From contig NZ_JAGGPP010000023.1 in the NCBI RefSeq assembly GCF_018613755.1, positions 62,001-126,000 on the forward strand: a stretch of 64,000 nucleotides of DNA, in the 5' to 3' direction. The notes beneath the pieces are model-generated. The model was not told where the DNA came from, made no database searches, and saw nothing but the letters and a program-made list of their open reading frames with translations. A program made the translations under genes and the position numbers. This stretch comes from Arthrobacter sp. ISL-72. Lineage in GTDB: Bacteria; Actinomycetota; Actinomycetes; Actinomycetales; Micrococcaceae. Positions 1 through 7,882 of the stretch are shown here, piece by piece; position 1 is the stretch's first letter; each line of letters starts with the position of its first letter.

Positions 1-1085
1 CCGAGCACCTGCGCCGCCTTCCGGAAGCCACCATAAAGGACCTGAAAGAGGCGGGAGTCTTCAACGTGCTCTCGCCAAGGGCAGTCGGGGGATTCGGCAT
101 GGGGGTGGAAACCTATGTTGAAGTTGTGCGCCGGCTTGCCCGGGGATGCCCTTCCACCGCGTGGACGGTCGGACACCTCATCGAGCACGTCTGGATGCTC
201 GCCCGCTGGCCCGGCGAAGTGCAGGACGAGGTGTTTTCCGACGGGCCGGCTCCTCTGGCCGCCGCCACCGGCGCACCGGCGGGGCTGGCTGCCAAAATTC
301 CGGGCGGTTATTCCATCACGGGCCGTTGGACTTTTGCCTCGGGAGTAATGCACTCGGACTGGGCACTGCTGGCCGCACAGCACGGGGACGTCCGCCTGCA
401 GTGCCTGGTGCCGGTGTCCGACGTCGAGTTATTGGACGTGTGGCACACCGCCGGACTCAGGGGGACCGGCAGCAACGACATCCTGGCGGAGGAGCTGTTT
501 GTCCCGGAGCATCGGACACTGCAGTGGTCCCTCCTGGCCGCCGCGGACAACCCCGGAAGCCGGATCCACCAGGACCCGATGATCCACACTCCCATGGCTA
601 CGCTGCTGAACATGGTGGCGCCCGCCGCCGCCCTGGGGGCGGCGGAGCACGCCGTCGAATTGTTCCGCGAGCGGGTTCTGGTGCGGAAGGTCAAGAACTC
701 CCGGGAGGACCGCCAGGCGGATTCGCCGCTCGCGCAGGCGCGCTTCTCGCACGCGTACGGGCTGGTCGCCACGGCGCGGCTGCACTGGGAAGAGGCGGTC
801 CGGGTGGTGGCTGCCTCCTATCGTCGCCGGACCGGGACAATGTCTGATGAGGAGCGGGCCAGCTACCGCCTCTCGCTGGCGCTCAGCGGCGAGGCGTCTG
901 CGGAAGCGGTGCGTCTCATCATGGCGGGATCGGGAGGAAGCGCGCACCGGCTGTCACATCCGCTCCAGCGGATCCAGCGCGACGTCGACGTTCTGCTGAA
1001 CCATCCGACACTGACCATGGACCCGATTCTCGAGCAGGCCGGCCGGGGACTGCTGGGACTCGGGTTCACGACTCCCGCGTTCTAG
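1..1085 (+). CDS. Acyl-CoA dehydrogenase/HsaA-like flavin monooxygenase (5' end outside window)
   Basis: Reading frame is open from base 3 to the stop at 1083-1085, so the gene starts upstream of the window; the GTG at 66 is internal. Residues encoded before 66 (EHLRRLPEATIKDLKEAG) continue smoothly into SPRAVGGFG, the typical start of the acyl-CoA dehydrogenase fold. The order of segments (N-terminal helices, TAWTVGHL, a beta domain with GYSITGRWTFASGV and GLRGTGSNDI, then a C-terminal helical part with HPLQRIQRD) matches the flavin-dependent oxygenases of the HsaA/HpaB-C2 type. These use reduced FMN from a partner reductase to hydroxylate aromatic substrates. The substrate cannot be read from the sequence and no reductase is visible in this window. 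Confidence 0.8.
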   Translation, partial: EHLRRLPEATIKDLKEAGVFNVLSPRAVGGFGMGVETYVEVVRRLARGCPSTAWTVGHLIEHVWMLARWPGEVQDEVFSDGPAPLAAATGAPAGLAAKIPGGYSITGRWTFASGVMHSDWALLAAQHGDVRLQCLVPVSDVELLDVWHTAGLRGTGSNDILAEELFVPEHRTLQWSLLAAADNPGSRIHQDPMIHTPMATLLNMVAPAAALGAAEHAVELFRERVLVRKVKNSREDRQADSPLAQARFSHAYGLVATARLHWEEAVRVVAASYRRRTGTMSDEERASYRLSLALSGEASAEAVRLIMAGSGGSAHRLSHPLQRIQRDVDVLLNHPTLTMDPILEQAGRGLLGLGFTTPAF

Positions 1086-1125
1086 CCGGGCCCGCTTCGG
1101 CAGCGCGGGTGAGCCGGGCCGCCGG

Positions 1126-1704
1126 CTATTGCCCGGGATCCGGGAGCAGCTGACGGTTACGGATTTGTGAGCGGCCAAATTCCATGGTCACAGGTTCAAT
1201 TTCCCACGAGCCGCGCCCCTTCGGGCTTCCGATGGCAACGTGCGGCAGCCAGTGCGGGGATCTGAAACCCAGGGAGCGCGAGCTGAGGATAAAGTCATCC
1301 ACGTTGTCCACCAGCAGCCCCGTCAAGAGGCCGTGGAGAGCCTGGACGAGGGAAACCTGAAAGTCATGCACGTGGTCCGGCACACTGACTTCAAGTCCGG
1401 CCACGCCGCCGCCGCCCAGCACGATCAGCCGGTCGGCGCTGCCGGAGAAGCCGTCCAGCACCGGCAAGCCGTCCAACCAGGCAACCGTGCTGCGCATGGC
1501 TGATGCAACGCCGGTAAAGCCCTTGGTCCACTCTGCGACGTCAACGGCGAACTCTTCAAGGACCCCGATGTGCAGCAGTGTCAGGTGGAGTCCCCGCTGC
1601 CTGCGCAGGGCACGGACGTAGTTGCCAAGTTCCTCGTAGTCGGAGGGGCCGGAGCCGATGCTGAGCACGGGCGCCTCCACCGTGATGCGCGGAATCGCAT
1701 TCAT
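1126..1704 (-). CDS. 2H phosphoesterase superfamily-like protein
   Basis: 192 residues, ATG start at 1704 with a GGAGGGG Shine-Dalgarno 4-5 nt upstream. Two H-x-[TS/A]-x type motifs about 115 residues apart (HLTLLHIG near residue 40 and HVAIGSP near 155) are the hallmark of the 2H (2'-5' RNA ligase/cyclic phosphodiesterase) fold, in which the two histidines act on 2',3'-cyclic or 2'-5' phosphodiesters. The second motif has Ala where Thr/Ser is usual, so activity may differ. Its partner substrate is unknown. It is convergent with the flavoprotein at its left. Confidence 0.6.
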   Translation of the reverse strand: MNAIPRITVEAPVLSIGSGPSDYEELGNYVRALRRQRGLHLTLLHIGVLEEFAVDVAEWTKGFTGVASAMRSTVAWLDGLPVLDGFSGSADRLIVLGGGGVAGLEVSVPDHVHDFQVSLVQALHGLLTGLLVDNVDDFILSSRSLGFRSPHWLPHVAIGSPKGRGSWEIEPVTMEFGRSQIRNRQLLPDPGQ

Positions 1705-1785
1705 TCCGGCCCCTCCTGACTGCGCTCGCTGTGGGCTATCGATGCCATTATGCGCCGCGGCGCGGCTGCCTGCCCACGAAAGGGA

Positions 1786-2643
1786 TCAGCCGGCGAGTGG
1801 ACGCAGGCCCTCAAGCAGGGGAGTCGTGGGGCGCCCGGCCAGCCGCGAGAGGTCGCCGGTTGTCAGCTCGAGTGCTCCTTGCCGGATGTTCCCGTCGAGT
1901 GCGGCGAGGAATCCGGCCGTTGCGGGGTCAAGGCCTGCAGCCTCCAGTGCAAGGACATGTTCCTCGGACGTCACCGCGCCATAGCTGACGCTGCGCCCGA
2001 GGACGGTGGAGAAGGCGGAGGCCAACTCCTCGTAGGTCCAGGCGTGGTCGCCGGACAGTTCGTAGACGCTGCCTTCATGCCCGGGCGTGGTCAGTACGGC
2101 GGCGATCGCGGCGGCGTAGTCCGCGCGGGTGGCGCTGGCCACGCGGCCCCCGCCTGCGCTGCCCAGTACAGTTCCGGTTTCGCGGGCAGTGAGCAGCGCG
2201 GCCGCGTAGTTCTCCGTGTACCACCCGTTGCGGAAGAACGTGAACGGAAGGCCGCTGGCCCGGATGCGCTCTTCGGCCTTGACGTGGTCCGGTGCCAGGA
2301 CAAGCGGAGTGGTGTCAGCCGCCAGGACGCTGGTGTACAGGATGTGGCCAACCTTGGCCTGCACGGCCGCATCGATCACGGCTTCATGCTGCGCCGTACG
2401 GTTCTGGATGTCGTTACCGGAAATGAGGAGGAGGATGTCGCCTTCGTTCAGGGCCGCGTTGACACTGGCCGGGTCGTTGTAGTCCAACTGCGCCGTGTTG
2501 ACACCGCGCCCCGCCAGCTCCGTGAGCTGGTCCGCTGACCGGCCCGCAGCCACGATCTGCCCCGCGGGTACGCCGCGGCCCAGCAGTTCCTCCACGACGA
2601 GCCGTCCCAGCTGGCCGGTTGCTCCTGCAATAACAATGGACAT
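1786..2643 (-). CDS. QorB-type NAD(P)-binding quinone oxidoreductase (NmrA-like SDR)
   Basis: 285 residues. I place the start at the ATG at 2643, because a strong AAGGAGA lies just upstream and MSIVIAGATGQLG is the natural N-terminus; an in-frame ATG 57 nt further upstream would add an atypical tail. The Rossmann signature GATGQLG begins at residue 6. Length and sequence fit the atypical SDR group of YtfG/QorB and NmrA-like proteins, which bind NAD(P)H and reduce quinones or sense redox state. Such genes are normally paired with a divergent HxlR-type regulator. None is intact here, although palindromic sequence remains at 2738-2760. Confidence 0.82.
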   Translation of the reverse strand: MSIVIAGATGQLGRLVVEELLGRGVPAGQIVAAGRSADQLTELAGRGVNTAQLDYNDPASVNAALNEGDILLLISGNDIQNRTAQHEAVIDAAVQAKVGHILYTSVLAADTTPLVLAPDHVKAEERIRASGLPFTFFRNGWYTENYAAALLTARETGTVLGSAGGGRVASATRADYAAAIAAVLTTPGHEGSVYELSGDHAWTYEELASAFSTVLGRSVSYGAVTSEEHVLALEAAGLDPATAGFLAALDGNIRQGALELTTGDLSRLAGRPTTPLLEGLRPLAG

Positions 2644-2737
2644 GAGGTTCTCCTTGATTACGGGCGCCGCCCTGGTCGGGGCGCCTTCCGTAATGGCCAA
2701 CCGCCCTCGAAAGGGAACAATTCCGGCTTTGGATCAC

Positions 2738-2760
2738 GCACTTTTAAGTGCAATAGGCAC
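2738..2760. promoter_or_regulatory. Two overlapping inverted repeats upstream of the qorB-like gene
   Basis: GCACTT (2738-2743) and AAGTGC (2746-2751) form a 14-bp palindrome. The same GTGC (2748-2751) pairs again with GCAC at 2757-2760 over 5 nt. Overlapping GTGC half-sites suggest a repressor operator (HxlR or similar) for the qorB-like gene to the left. The regulator assignment is inference. Confidence 0.45.
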
Positions 2761-3052
2761 CTTCAGGTAAGTCATGGGCAGGGCTGTGGTCGGGGATGGC
2801 AAAGTCGGTAATGACGTCGGTCCCTCCCGGTCGGTACGGACGGGACCCGTCAGTGGGCATCCGTTGAGCCGGAGCTCGTGCGCGCAGTCCTCGACGGCGC
2901 GGATGGATGCCGGCGAAGGGCTCCAGCAGGATGGTCCGGGACGTCCCGTTGGCGTCCACAGCTGTGAGTTCCGCCGCGAGGACCGTCGCGAACAGTCTTG
3001 TTAGCCCTAACAGCTGGAATTACTGGAGACTAGGCGGCGCCAACTTTTCCTG
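2761..3052. other. Non-coding gap, possible gene remnant
   Basis: No convincing gene in the roughly 290 bases between the operator region and the methyltransferase stop. On the minus strand, two frames each give a short protein-like run (about 3000-2890: LAAELTAVDANGTSRTILL; about 2890-2830: IRAVEDCAHELRLNG) that would join only through a frameshift. This may be the decayed end of a lost gene, but it is weak evidence. Confidence 0.25.
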
Positions 3053-3712
3053 TCAATGGAGCAGCTGCTCCGGCCTCTCGACGAGGACAACCGCCTGCGG
3101 TATCTGTTCAAAACCGCGGGGTTCGCGGGTCATCTGGGCAACCGGTCTGAAACCTGCGGTGGCCAGGTGGTCGGTGACGGTGGCGGGCAGGAAGAGCTGC
3201 GCCTCCATTGAGACGTCGTGGCCATAGGCGCGCGAAATATGCCGGGTGCCCTCGCCGGCCTGGAAGCTGACCAGTGCATATCCGCCAGGGGCAAGGACCC
3301 GAAAGAACTCTGCGAATACGCCGGCGAGGTCGTGGGGCGCCGAATGAATGATGGAATACCACGCGAAGACTCCCCCCAATTGCGCATCGGCGTAGGGAAG
3401 ATTCGCCAGCTCCGCCACCTCGAAGCCGAGCCCGGGATGGCTGCGCCGGGCGACGTCGATCATTCCGGCGGATGCGTCAATCCCGGCAGCGTCGATTCCC
3501 AGGGAAGTCAGGAAGCGGGTCATCCGGCCAGTGCCGCAGCCAACGTCGGCCACTGGCCCTCGGTTGCAACCCTTCACATGAGCGGCGAAGGCTTCGATCA
3601 TTCCGCGGTCCGCGGGCGCTTCGAAGCCGGCATCAGGCAACAGCTTCGAATAGCTTTCCGCCACGGCGTCATAGGCCGACCGGACGCTGGCAAGAGGGTC
3701 ATTAGCATCCAT
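3053..3712 (-). CDS. Class I SAM-dependent methyltransferase
   Basis: 219 residues. Motif I VADVGCGTGRMT (about residue 55) binds SAM. It is followed by an acidic residue at the end of beta-2 (AAGIDASAGMI), AELANLPYAD (motif II region) and LAPGGYALVSF (motif III region). It resembles the UbiE/Methyltransf_11 family; substrate unknown. The ATG at 3712 is preceded by TAGCCT (3719-3724) with exactly 6 nt between, so the mRNA is probably leaderless and this start is favoured. Confidence 0.85.
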   Translation of the reverse strand: MDANDPLASVRSAYDAVAESYSKLLPDAGFEAPADRGMIEAFAAHVKGCNRGPVADVGCGTGRMTRFLTSLGIDAAGIDASAGMIDVARRSHPGLGFEVAELANLPYADAQLGGVFAWYSIIHSAPHDLAGVFAEFFRVLAPGGYALVSFQAGEGTRHISRAYGHDVSMEAQLFLPATVTDHLATAGFRPVAQMTREPRGFEQIPQAVVLVERPEQLLH

Positions 3713-3718
3713 GTGCCA

Positions 3719-3724
3719 AGGCTA
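3719..3724 (-). promoter_or_regulatory. -10 element TAGCCT, leaderless start of methyltransferase
   Basis: TAGCCT ends 6 nt before the ATG at 3712, which puts the transcription start at the start codon. There is no Shine-Dalgarno sequence. Confidence 0.6.
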
Positions 3725-3769
3725 CCGCGGGCTCGGCCGCGGCCCACTGCCTCGACTGAGGACAGGTCC

Positions 3770-4921
3770 TCAGTGCCTGAGCGGCCACGGACGCCATCCG
3801 CCGGTTACCTCGCGCAACCGGGCCTCTGCGTCCTGCAGGCGGGCGGCGTCTACAGTTTCTACGCCGCCACTTCCGCTTTCGGAACCGCTTCCGTCGAAAG
3901 CGGCCAGCGCATATTCCCTCCACCGCCGGCTGCCGACAGGATAGCGTTCGCTGTATCCGCCCGCTGCGACCGTGAGTACCAGCATCTCCATCCGGTCCGC
4001 TGACGATTCGACCGTTTCGTCGCACGCATCGCAGCCGCAAACAGGAAACGGGAAGTCATGCAGCACACCGGCATGGATCAGGACACCCGGATACCCGGTC
4101 AGGACAAACGTCAGGGACGCTGTTCCGGACATACGGGGCGTGACTTTGATGGCCTGAACCACCTCGCGGGCCTCCATCACAAGCTCCGCAGCATGACCAG
4201 GGTTGCCATCCACATCGATGTCGTAGACGGCGGTCAGGTGAGCGATAAGCGCCAGGGCCACGCTGTGAAGCCCTGCGAAACGTTCGGCATGGCTGAGCAC
4301 GCTGTAAGAATCCGCCGCCGGACCGTCGGCACCCCATCGGTTGCCGTACGGGATGGCTGCACCTCCGGGTGAGTAGTACTTCGCGGTTGGCAGCGGCGGC
4401 CGGACATAGCGGGCCCGGCGTGGCCCCGGTGAAACCGGTCGGAGCGCGGGGGCGGGTGATCCTACTTCTTCGCGGGCCCAGTCCGACAGCACGGAAATGA
4501 GCATGCTGACGGCGTCGTCGTCGGCACTGCGCAGGGCCTCTAGCAGCCGGCTGACATCGAATTGCTTCCGCCGGTTTCCAGCCAATGGCGGACTGCCCTC
4601 GTAGGCGGTCCACTGTGCATCCGGCCTCAACCCGACGATGGCATTCCCGGCGAACACAGCCGCGGCGGCACTCACGCTGTTTTCGTCATGTATCTCAGCA
4701 CCGAGCTTGTGCAGGAACCACATCAGGCGCGCCGGATCGGAGGCCAGCTTTTCCGCCGCTACGCCATGGCGGGCGCAGAAAGCGATGAATGCCGAATAGC
4801 CGGCGGCATGCCTGACCTTGGCTAGGCCGGGTTGCTCCGGCGCGTAAAGCGATGCACCGCGGGCCATCGGCTCCGGCAATTCGGCGGGAAGCCCCTCGAA
4901 CAAATCCTCCATGGACCCCAT
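3770..4921 (-). CDS. DUF6226-type hypothetical protein
   Basis: 383 residues, cytoplasmic, no signal peptide. The C-terminal half carries CGCDACDE and the run MEMLVLTVAAGGYSERYP, which I recognise as the actinobacterial DUF6226 family (function unknown). The N-terminal half (about residues 20-195) is a separate helical region (FIAFCARHG, MWFLHKLGAEI) that I cannot name, so the protein may be a two-domain fusion. The ATG at 4921, rather than the in-frame ATG three codons later, is supported by TAGGAT 6 nt upstream. The two Cys-x-x-Cys-like residues could bind metal, but that is speculation. Confidence 0.6.
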   Translation of the reverse strand: MGSMEDLFEGLPAELPEPMARGASLYAPEQPGLAKVRHAAGYSAFIAFCARHGVAAEKLASDPARLMWFLHKLGAEIHDENSVSAAAAVFAGNAIVGLRPDAQWTAYEGSPPLAGNRRKQFDVSRLLEALRSADDDAVSMLISVLSDWAREEVGSPAPALRPVSPGPRRARYVRPPLPTAKYYSPGGAAIPYGNRWGADGPAADSYSVLSHAERFAGLHSVALALIAHLTAVYDIDVDGNPGHAAELVMEAREVVQAIKVTPRMSGTASLTFVLTGYPGVLIHAGVLHDFPFPVCGCDACDETVESSADRMEMLVLTVAAGGYSERYPVGSRRWREYALAAFDGSGSESGSGGVETVDAARLQDAEARLREVTGGWRPWPLRH

Positions 4922-4927
4922 AGCGCG

Positions 4928-4933
4928 ATCCTA
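4928..4933 (-). promoter_or_regulatory. -10 element TAGGAT, leaderless start of DUF6226 gene
   Basis: TAGGAT lies 6 nt before the ATG at 4921 on the minus strand, with no ribosome-binding site. Confidence 0.6.
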
Positions 4934-5051
4934 GTCTTCGCGGCTTGATCTTTCCCGGGCATTCCTGATCGCTGCGTTTCAGCCCGCCGTCTCCGACGCG
5001 TTCGAGCCGTCCGGACGAGCCAAGGCACTCCAGCAAACTTGGCACAATGGA

Positions 5052-7772
5052 GTGGTGACTTCACCGCTCCTTCCGCCGGCCGCCGCACGCCCCGACCACC
5101 CCTTCGATTTGTCTGTTCTCGGCGCGGGCCTGGCCTTTGCCGCGTCGCTGGGAGAGCTGGCTGACGCCCTGCGTGCGGGAGGCCTTGCGGGAACCGCCGT
5201 GGTCCAGGCGCCCCCGGGCACGGGTAAGACCACACTGGTTCCGCCGCTACTCGCGAACATTGCATCCGCCGCCATGCCAGCTGCCGCAAGTGCTGCAGCC
5301 ACCGGACGGAGTGGCCGCCGCCCGCGCATCGTGGTGACCCAGCCGAGGCGCGTCGCCGCGCGTTCGGCGGCGCGCCGCCTGGCCGCGCTGGACGGCAGCC
5401 GGCTCGGGGACCGCATCGGCTATACGGTCCGCGGCGAACGCGTGGGCGGTGCGGGCACCCTGATCGAGTTCGTCACGCCCGGCATCCTCCTGCAGCGGCT
5501 CCTCAGCGATCCGGGCCTGGAAGCGGTGGACGCCGTGATCCTGGATGAGGTCCACGAGCGCGGACTGGAGACCGACCTGCTGCTCGGACTCCTCGCCGAG
5601 GTCCGCGAGCTGCGCGGCGACCTCACGCTTGTCGCCATGTCCGCCACCCTGGATGCCCCCCGCTTCGCCGCCCTCCTCGGGAGCAACCTGCCAGGAGGCA
5701 GCCTCCCCGGGCAAGGGCCGGAAATGAACCACGACGGCGGCACCCCGGCTCCCGTGGTCGACTGTCCGTCCGCGCTGTATCCCTTGGAAACCGAGTGGGC
5801 GCCGGCCCCGGTGGCACGGCTGGATGCCCGGGGAGTGACCCGCGCATTCCTTGACCATGTGGCGGATACCGCGGGGGCAGCGCATGCCCGGGCGCTCGCA
5901 GCCGATCCCGGGGTGGACGCCCTGGTTTTTGTTCCCGGTGCCTGGGAGGTGGCGCATGTCGCCGGCCGCCTCCGGGGCCGGGTGGACGCCGACGTCCTGG
6001 AGCTGCACGGCCAGGCCAGCCCGGCTGAACAGGACCGCGCGGTGTCCGGCCGGGAACCTGGCGCACGGGCACGGATCATCGTCTCCACCGCGCTGGCCGA
6101 GTCCTCCCTGACCGTCCCGGGAGTCAGGCTGGTCATCGACTCCGGCCTGTCCAGGGAGCCGCGGCGCGACACGAACCGCGGCATGTCCGGCCTCGTGACC
6201 GTCTCCTGCTCCCGGGCATCTGCCGAACAGCGCGCCGGCCGCGCCGCACGCCAGGGTCCGGGCAGGGTGGTCCGGTGCTACGACCAGAAGGCCTTCGGGG
6301 CGGCCCCCGCCCACCAGACACCGGAAATCGCGGTGGCCGACCTGACCGGAGCAGCGCTGGTCGTTGCCTGCTGGGGATCACCCGGCGGGCGCGGCCTCGC
6401 CCTCCCCGACTCCCCGCCGAAGGTTGCAATGGACGAGGCCGTCGAGGTCCTCCGCGAGCTGGGTGCGGTGGGACCGGACGGCCTGGCCACGGACCTGGGA
6501 AGGACCCTGGCCCGTATCCCCGCCGACCCGCGGCTGGCCCGCGCCCTGCTGGACGGCGCCGCAAGCGTCGGCCATCGGATTGCTGCGGAGACGGTCGCAG
6601 TTGTCTCCGGAGATCAACGCCCGCCCGGCGCCGACCTCACCCAGCTGCTGGCCACACTGCGTTCGGGCAAGGATCCGGCCGCCCGGCGTTGGAAGGAAGA
6701 CGTCAAGCGGATGGAAGCCATCGTGCGCAAGGAAACCGCCGCCGTCGAACACTCCCGCACCGCCCCGCCGGTGACCGCCGCAGAGTCAGTCGGATTCGTC
6801 GTCGGGCTTGCTTTCCCGGACCGGGTGGCGCGCCGGGTACCGGGCGAAGGGGAGCGGTACCTGCTGTCCTCGGGCACCCGGGCCGGACTTCCGGCCGGCA
6901 GTCCGCTGTCCGGGCATGACTGGCTGGCTGTCGCCGAGGTCTCGCGCGCGGAAGGCCGCGACGCGGCCGGAACCGGCGCCGTCATCCGTTCCGCAGCGCC
7001 ATTGGCCGCCGACACCGCGGAGGCTGCGGCCCGGCACCTGCTGGGCGAAACCGTGGAAGCCGGCTTCGGGCAAGGACGGGTGACGGCCCGCCGGGACCGC
7101 CGGTTGGGCGCCATCCTGCTGTCCTCGACGCCGGTGCGGCCGTCAGCCGCCGAGGGGCGGACCGCCGTCGCCCGTGCACTGGCCAAGGAAGGGCTGGAAA
7201 GCATCGGATGGTCGACGGCGGCGGACGCCTTGCGCCGCCGGCTCGCGCTGCTGCACCGCGTACTCGGTGATCCCTGGCCGGACGTTTCCGAAGAGGCGCT
7301 GCTATCCCGGCTTGACGACTGGCTGGCCCCCGAGCTCGAAGCGCTTGCCGGCGGGGCTGCCACGGCCGGCGTCGACCTCGCCGAACCGCTGCGCCGGCTG
7401 CTGCCGTGGCCCGACGCCGCCCGCCTGGCGGAACTGGCACCGGAGGCGCTGGACGTGCCGAGCGGTTCCCGGGTCAGGATCGACTACCCGGATACGGAGC
7501 ACGACGACGGCCGGCCGGTAGTGGCGGTCAAACTGCAGGAGTGTTTTGGCTGGGCTGAAACGCCGAGGCTGGCGGGCGGAAGGGTTCCGGTGCTGTTCCA
7601 CCTGCTTTCACCGGCAAGGCGGCCCCTCGCGGTGACGGATGACCTCGCGTCCTTCTGGTCAGGACCCTACGCGCAGGTGCGGGCAGAGATGCGCGGCCGC
7701 TACCCGAAGCATCCCTGGCCGGAGGACCCGTGGACGGCGCCGGCGACTGCCCGGACCAAGAACAGGATGTAG
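5052..7772 (+). CDS. hrpB: ATP-dependent helicase HrpB
   Basis: About 906 residues, the usual HrpB size. Domain order: Walker A APPGTGKTT (about residue 53), motif Ib TQPRRVAARSAARRLA, DEVH box in LDEVHERGLETDLLLGLL (about 165), SAT (MSATLDA), then motif VI QRAGRAARQGPGRVVR (about 393), HA2/OB domains and the HrpB-specific C-terminus (SGPYAQVRAEMRGRYPKHPWPEDPW). This is a DEAH-box RNA helicase family member whose role in most bacteria is poorly defined. Two adjacent GTG codons (5052, 5055) can start it. A weak CACAAT 6 nt before 5055 would favour the second. It stands alone, divergent from the DUF6226 gene. Confidence 0.93.
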   Translation: MVTSPLLPPAAARPDHPFDLSVLGAGLAFAASLGELADALRAGGLAGTAVVQAPPGTGKTTLVPPLLANIASAAMPAAASAAATGRSGRRPRIVVTQPRRVAARSAARRLAALDGSRLGDRIGYTVRGERVGGAGTLIEFVTPGILLQRLLSDPGLEAVDAVILDEVHERGLETDLLLGLLAEVRELRGDLTLVAMSATLDAPRFAALLGSNLPGGSLPGQGPEMNHDGGTPAPVVDCPSALYPLETEWAPAPVARLDARGVTRAFLDHVADTAGAAHARALAADPGVDALVFVPGAWEVAHVAGRLRGRVDADVLELHGQASPAEQDRAVSGREPGARARIIVSTALAESSLTVPGVRLVIDSGLSREPRRDTNRGMSGLVTVSCSRASAEQRAGRAARQGPGRVVRCYDQKAFGAAPAHQTPEIAVADLTGAALVVACWGSPGGRGLALPDSPPKVAMDEAVEVLRELGAVGPDGLATDLGRTLARIPADPRLARALLDGAASVGHRIAAETVAVVSGDQRPPGADLTQLLATLRSGKDPAARRWKEDVKRMEAIVRKETAAVEHSRTAPPVTAAESVGFVVGLAFPDRVARRVPGEGERYLLSSGTRAGLPAGSPLSGHDWLAVAEVSRAEGRDAAGTGAVIRSAAPLAADTAEAAARHLLGETVEAGFGQGRVTARRDRRLGAILLSSTPVRPSAAEGRTAVARALAKEGLESIGWSTAADALRRRLALLHRVLGDPWPDVSEEALLSRLDDWLAPELEALAGGAATAGVDLAEPLRRLLPWPDAARLAELAPEALDVPSGSRVRIDYPDTEHDDGRPVVAVKLQECFGWAETPRLAGGRVPVLFHLLSPARRPLAVTDDLASFWSGPYAQVRAEMRGRYPKHPWPEDPWTAPATARTKNRM

Positions 7773-7839
7773 GTCGACCGGGGGATTGATCCGGAAAGGG
7801 GAACAAATCCCTCCTTACTTTCAATCTATAGGGCACCCG

Positions 7840-7858
7840 GGCGCTTGCCGCAAGATCC
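7840..7858 (+). promoter_or_regulatory. Rifamycin-associated element (RAE)-like inverted repeat
   Basis: CTTGC (7844-7848), one base, GCAAG (7850-7854) form a perfect inverted repeat inside a 19-bp stretch that closely follows the RAE of actinomycete rifamycin-resistance genes, as I recall it (core CTTGCnGCAAG flanked by G and C runs). It lies 25-40 nt upstream of the helR start, where published RAEs sit. Established knowledge: RAE mediates rifamycin-induced transcription of rph, rox, arr and helR genes. Confidence 0.7.
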
Positions 7859-7882
7859 GGGTACCGGCGCAGAATTGATGGC

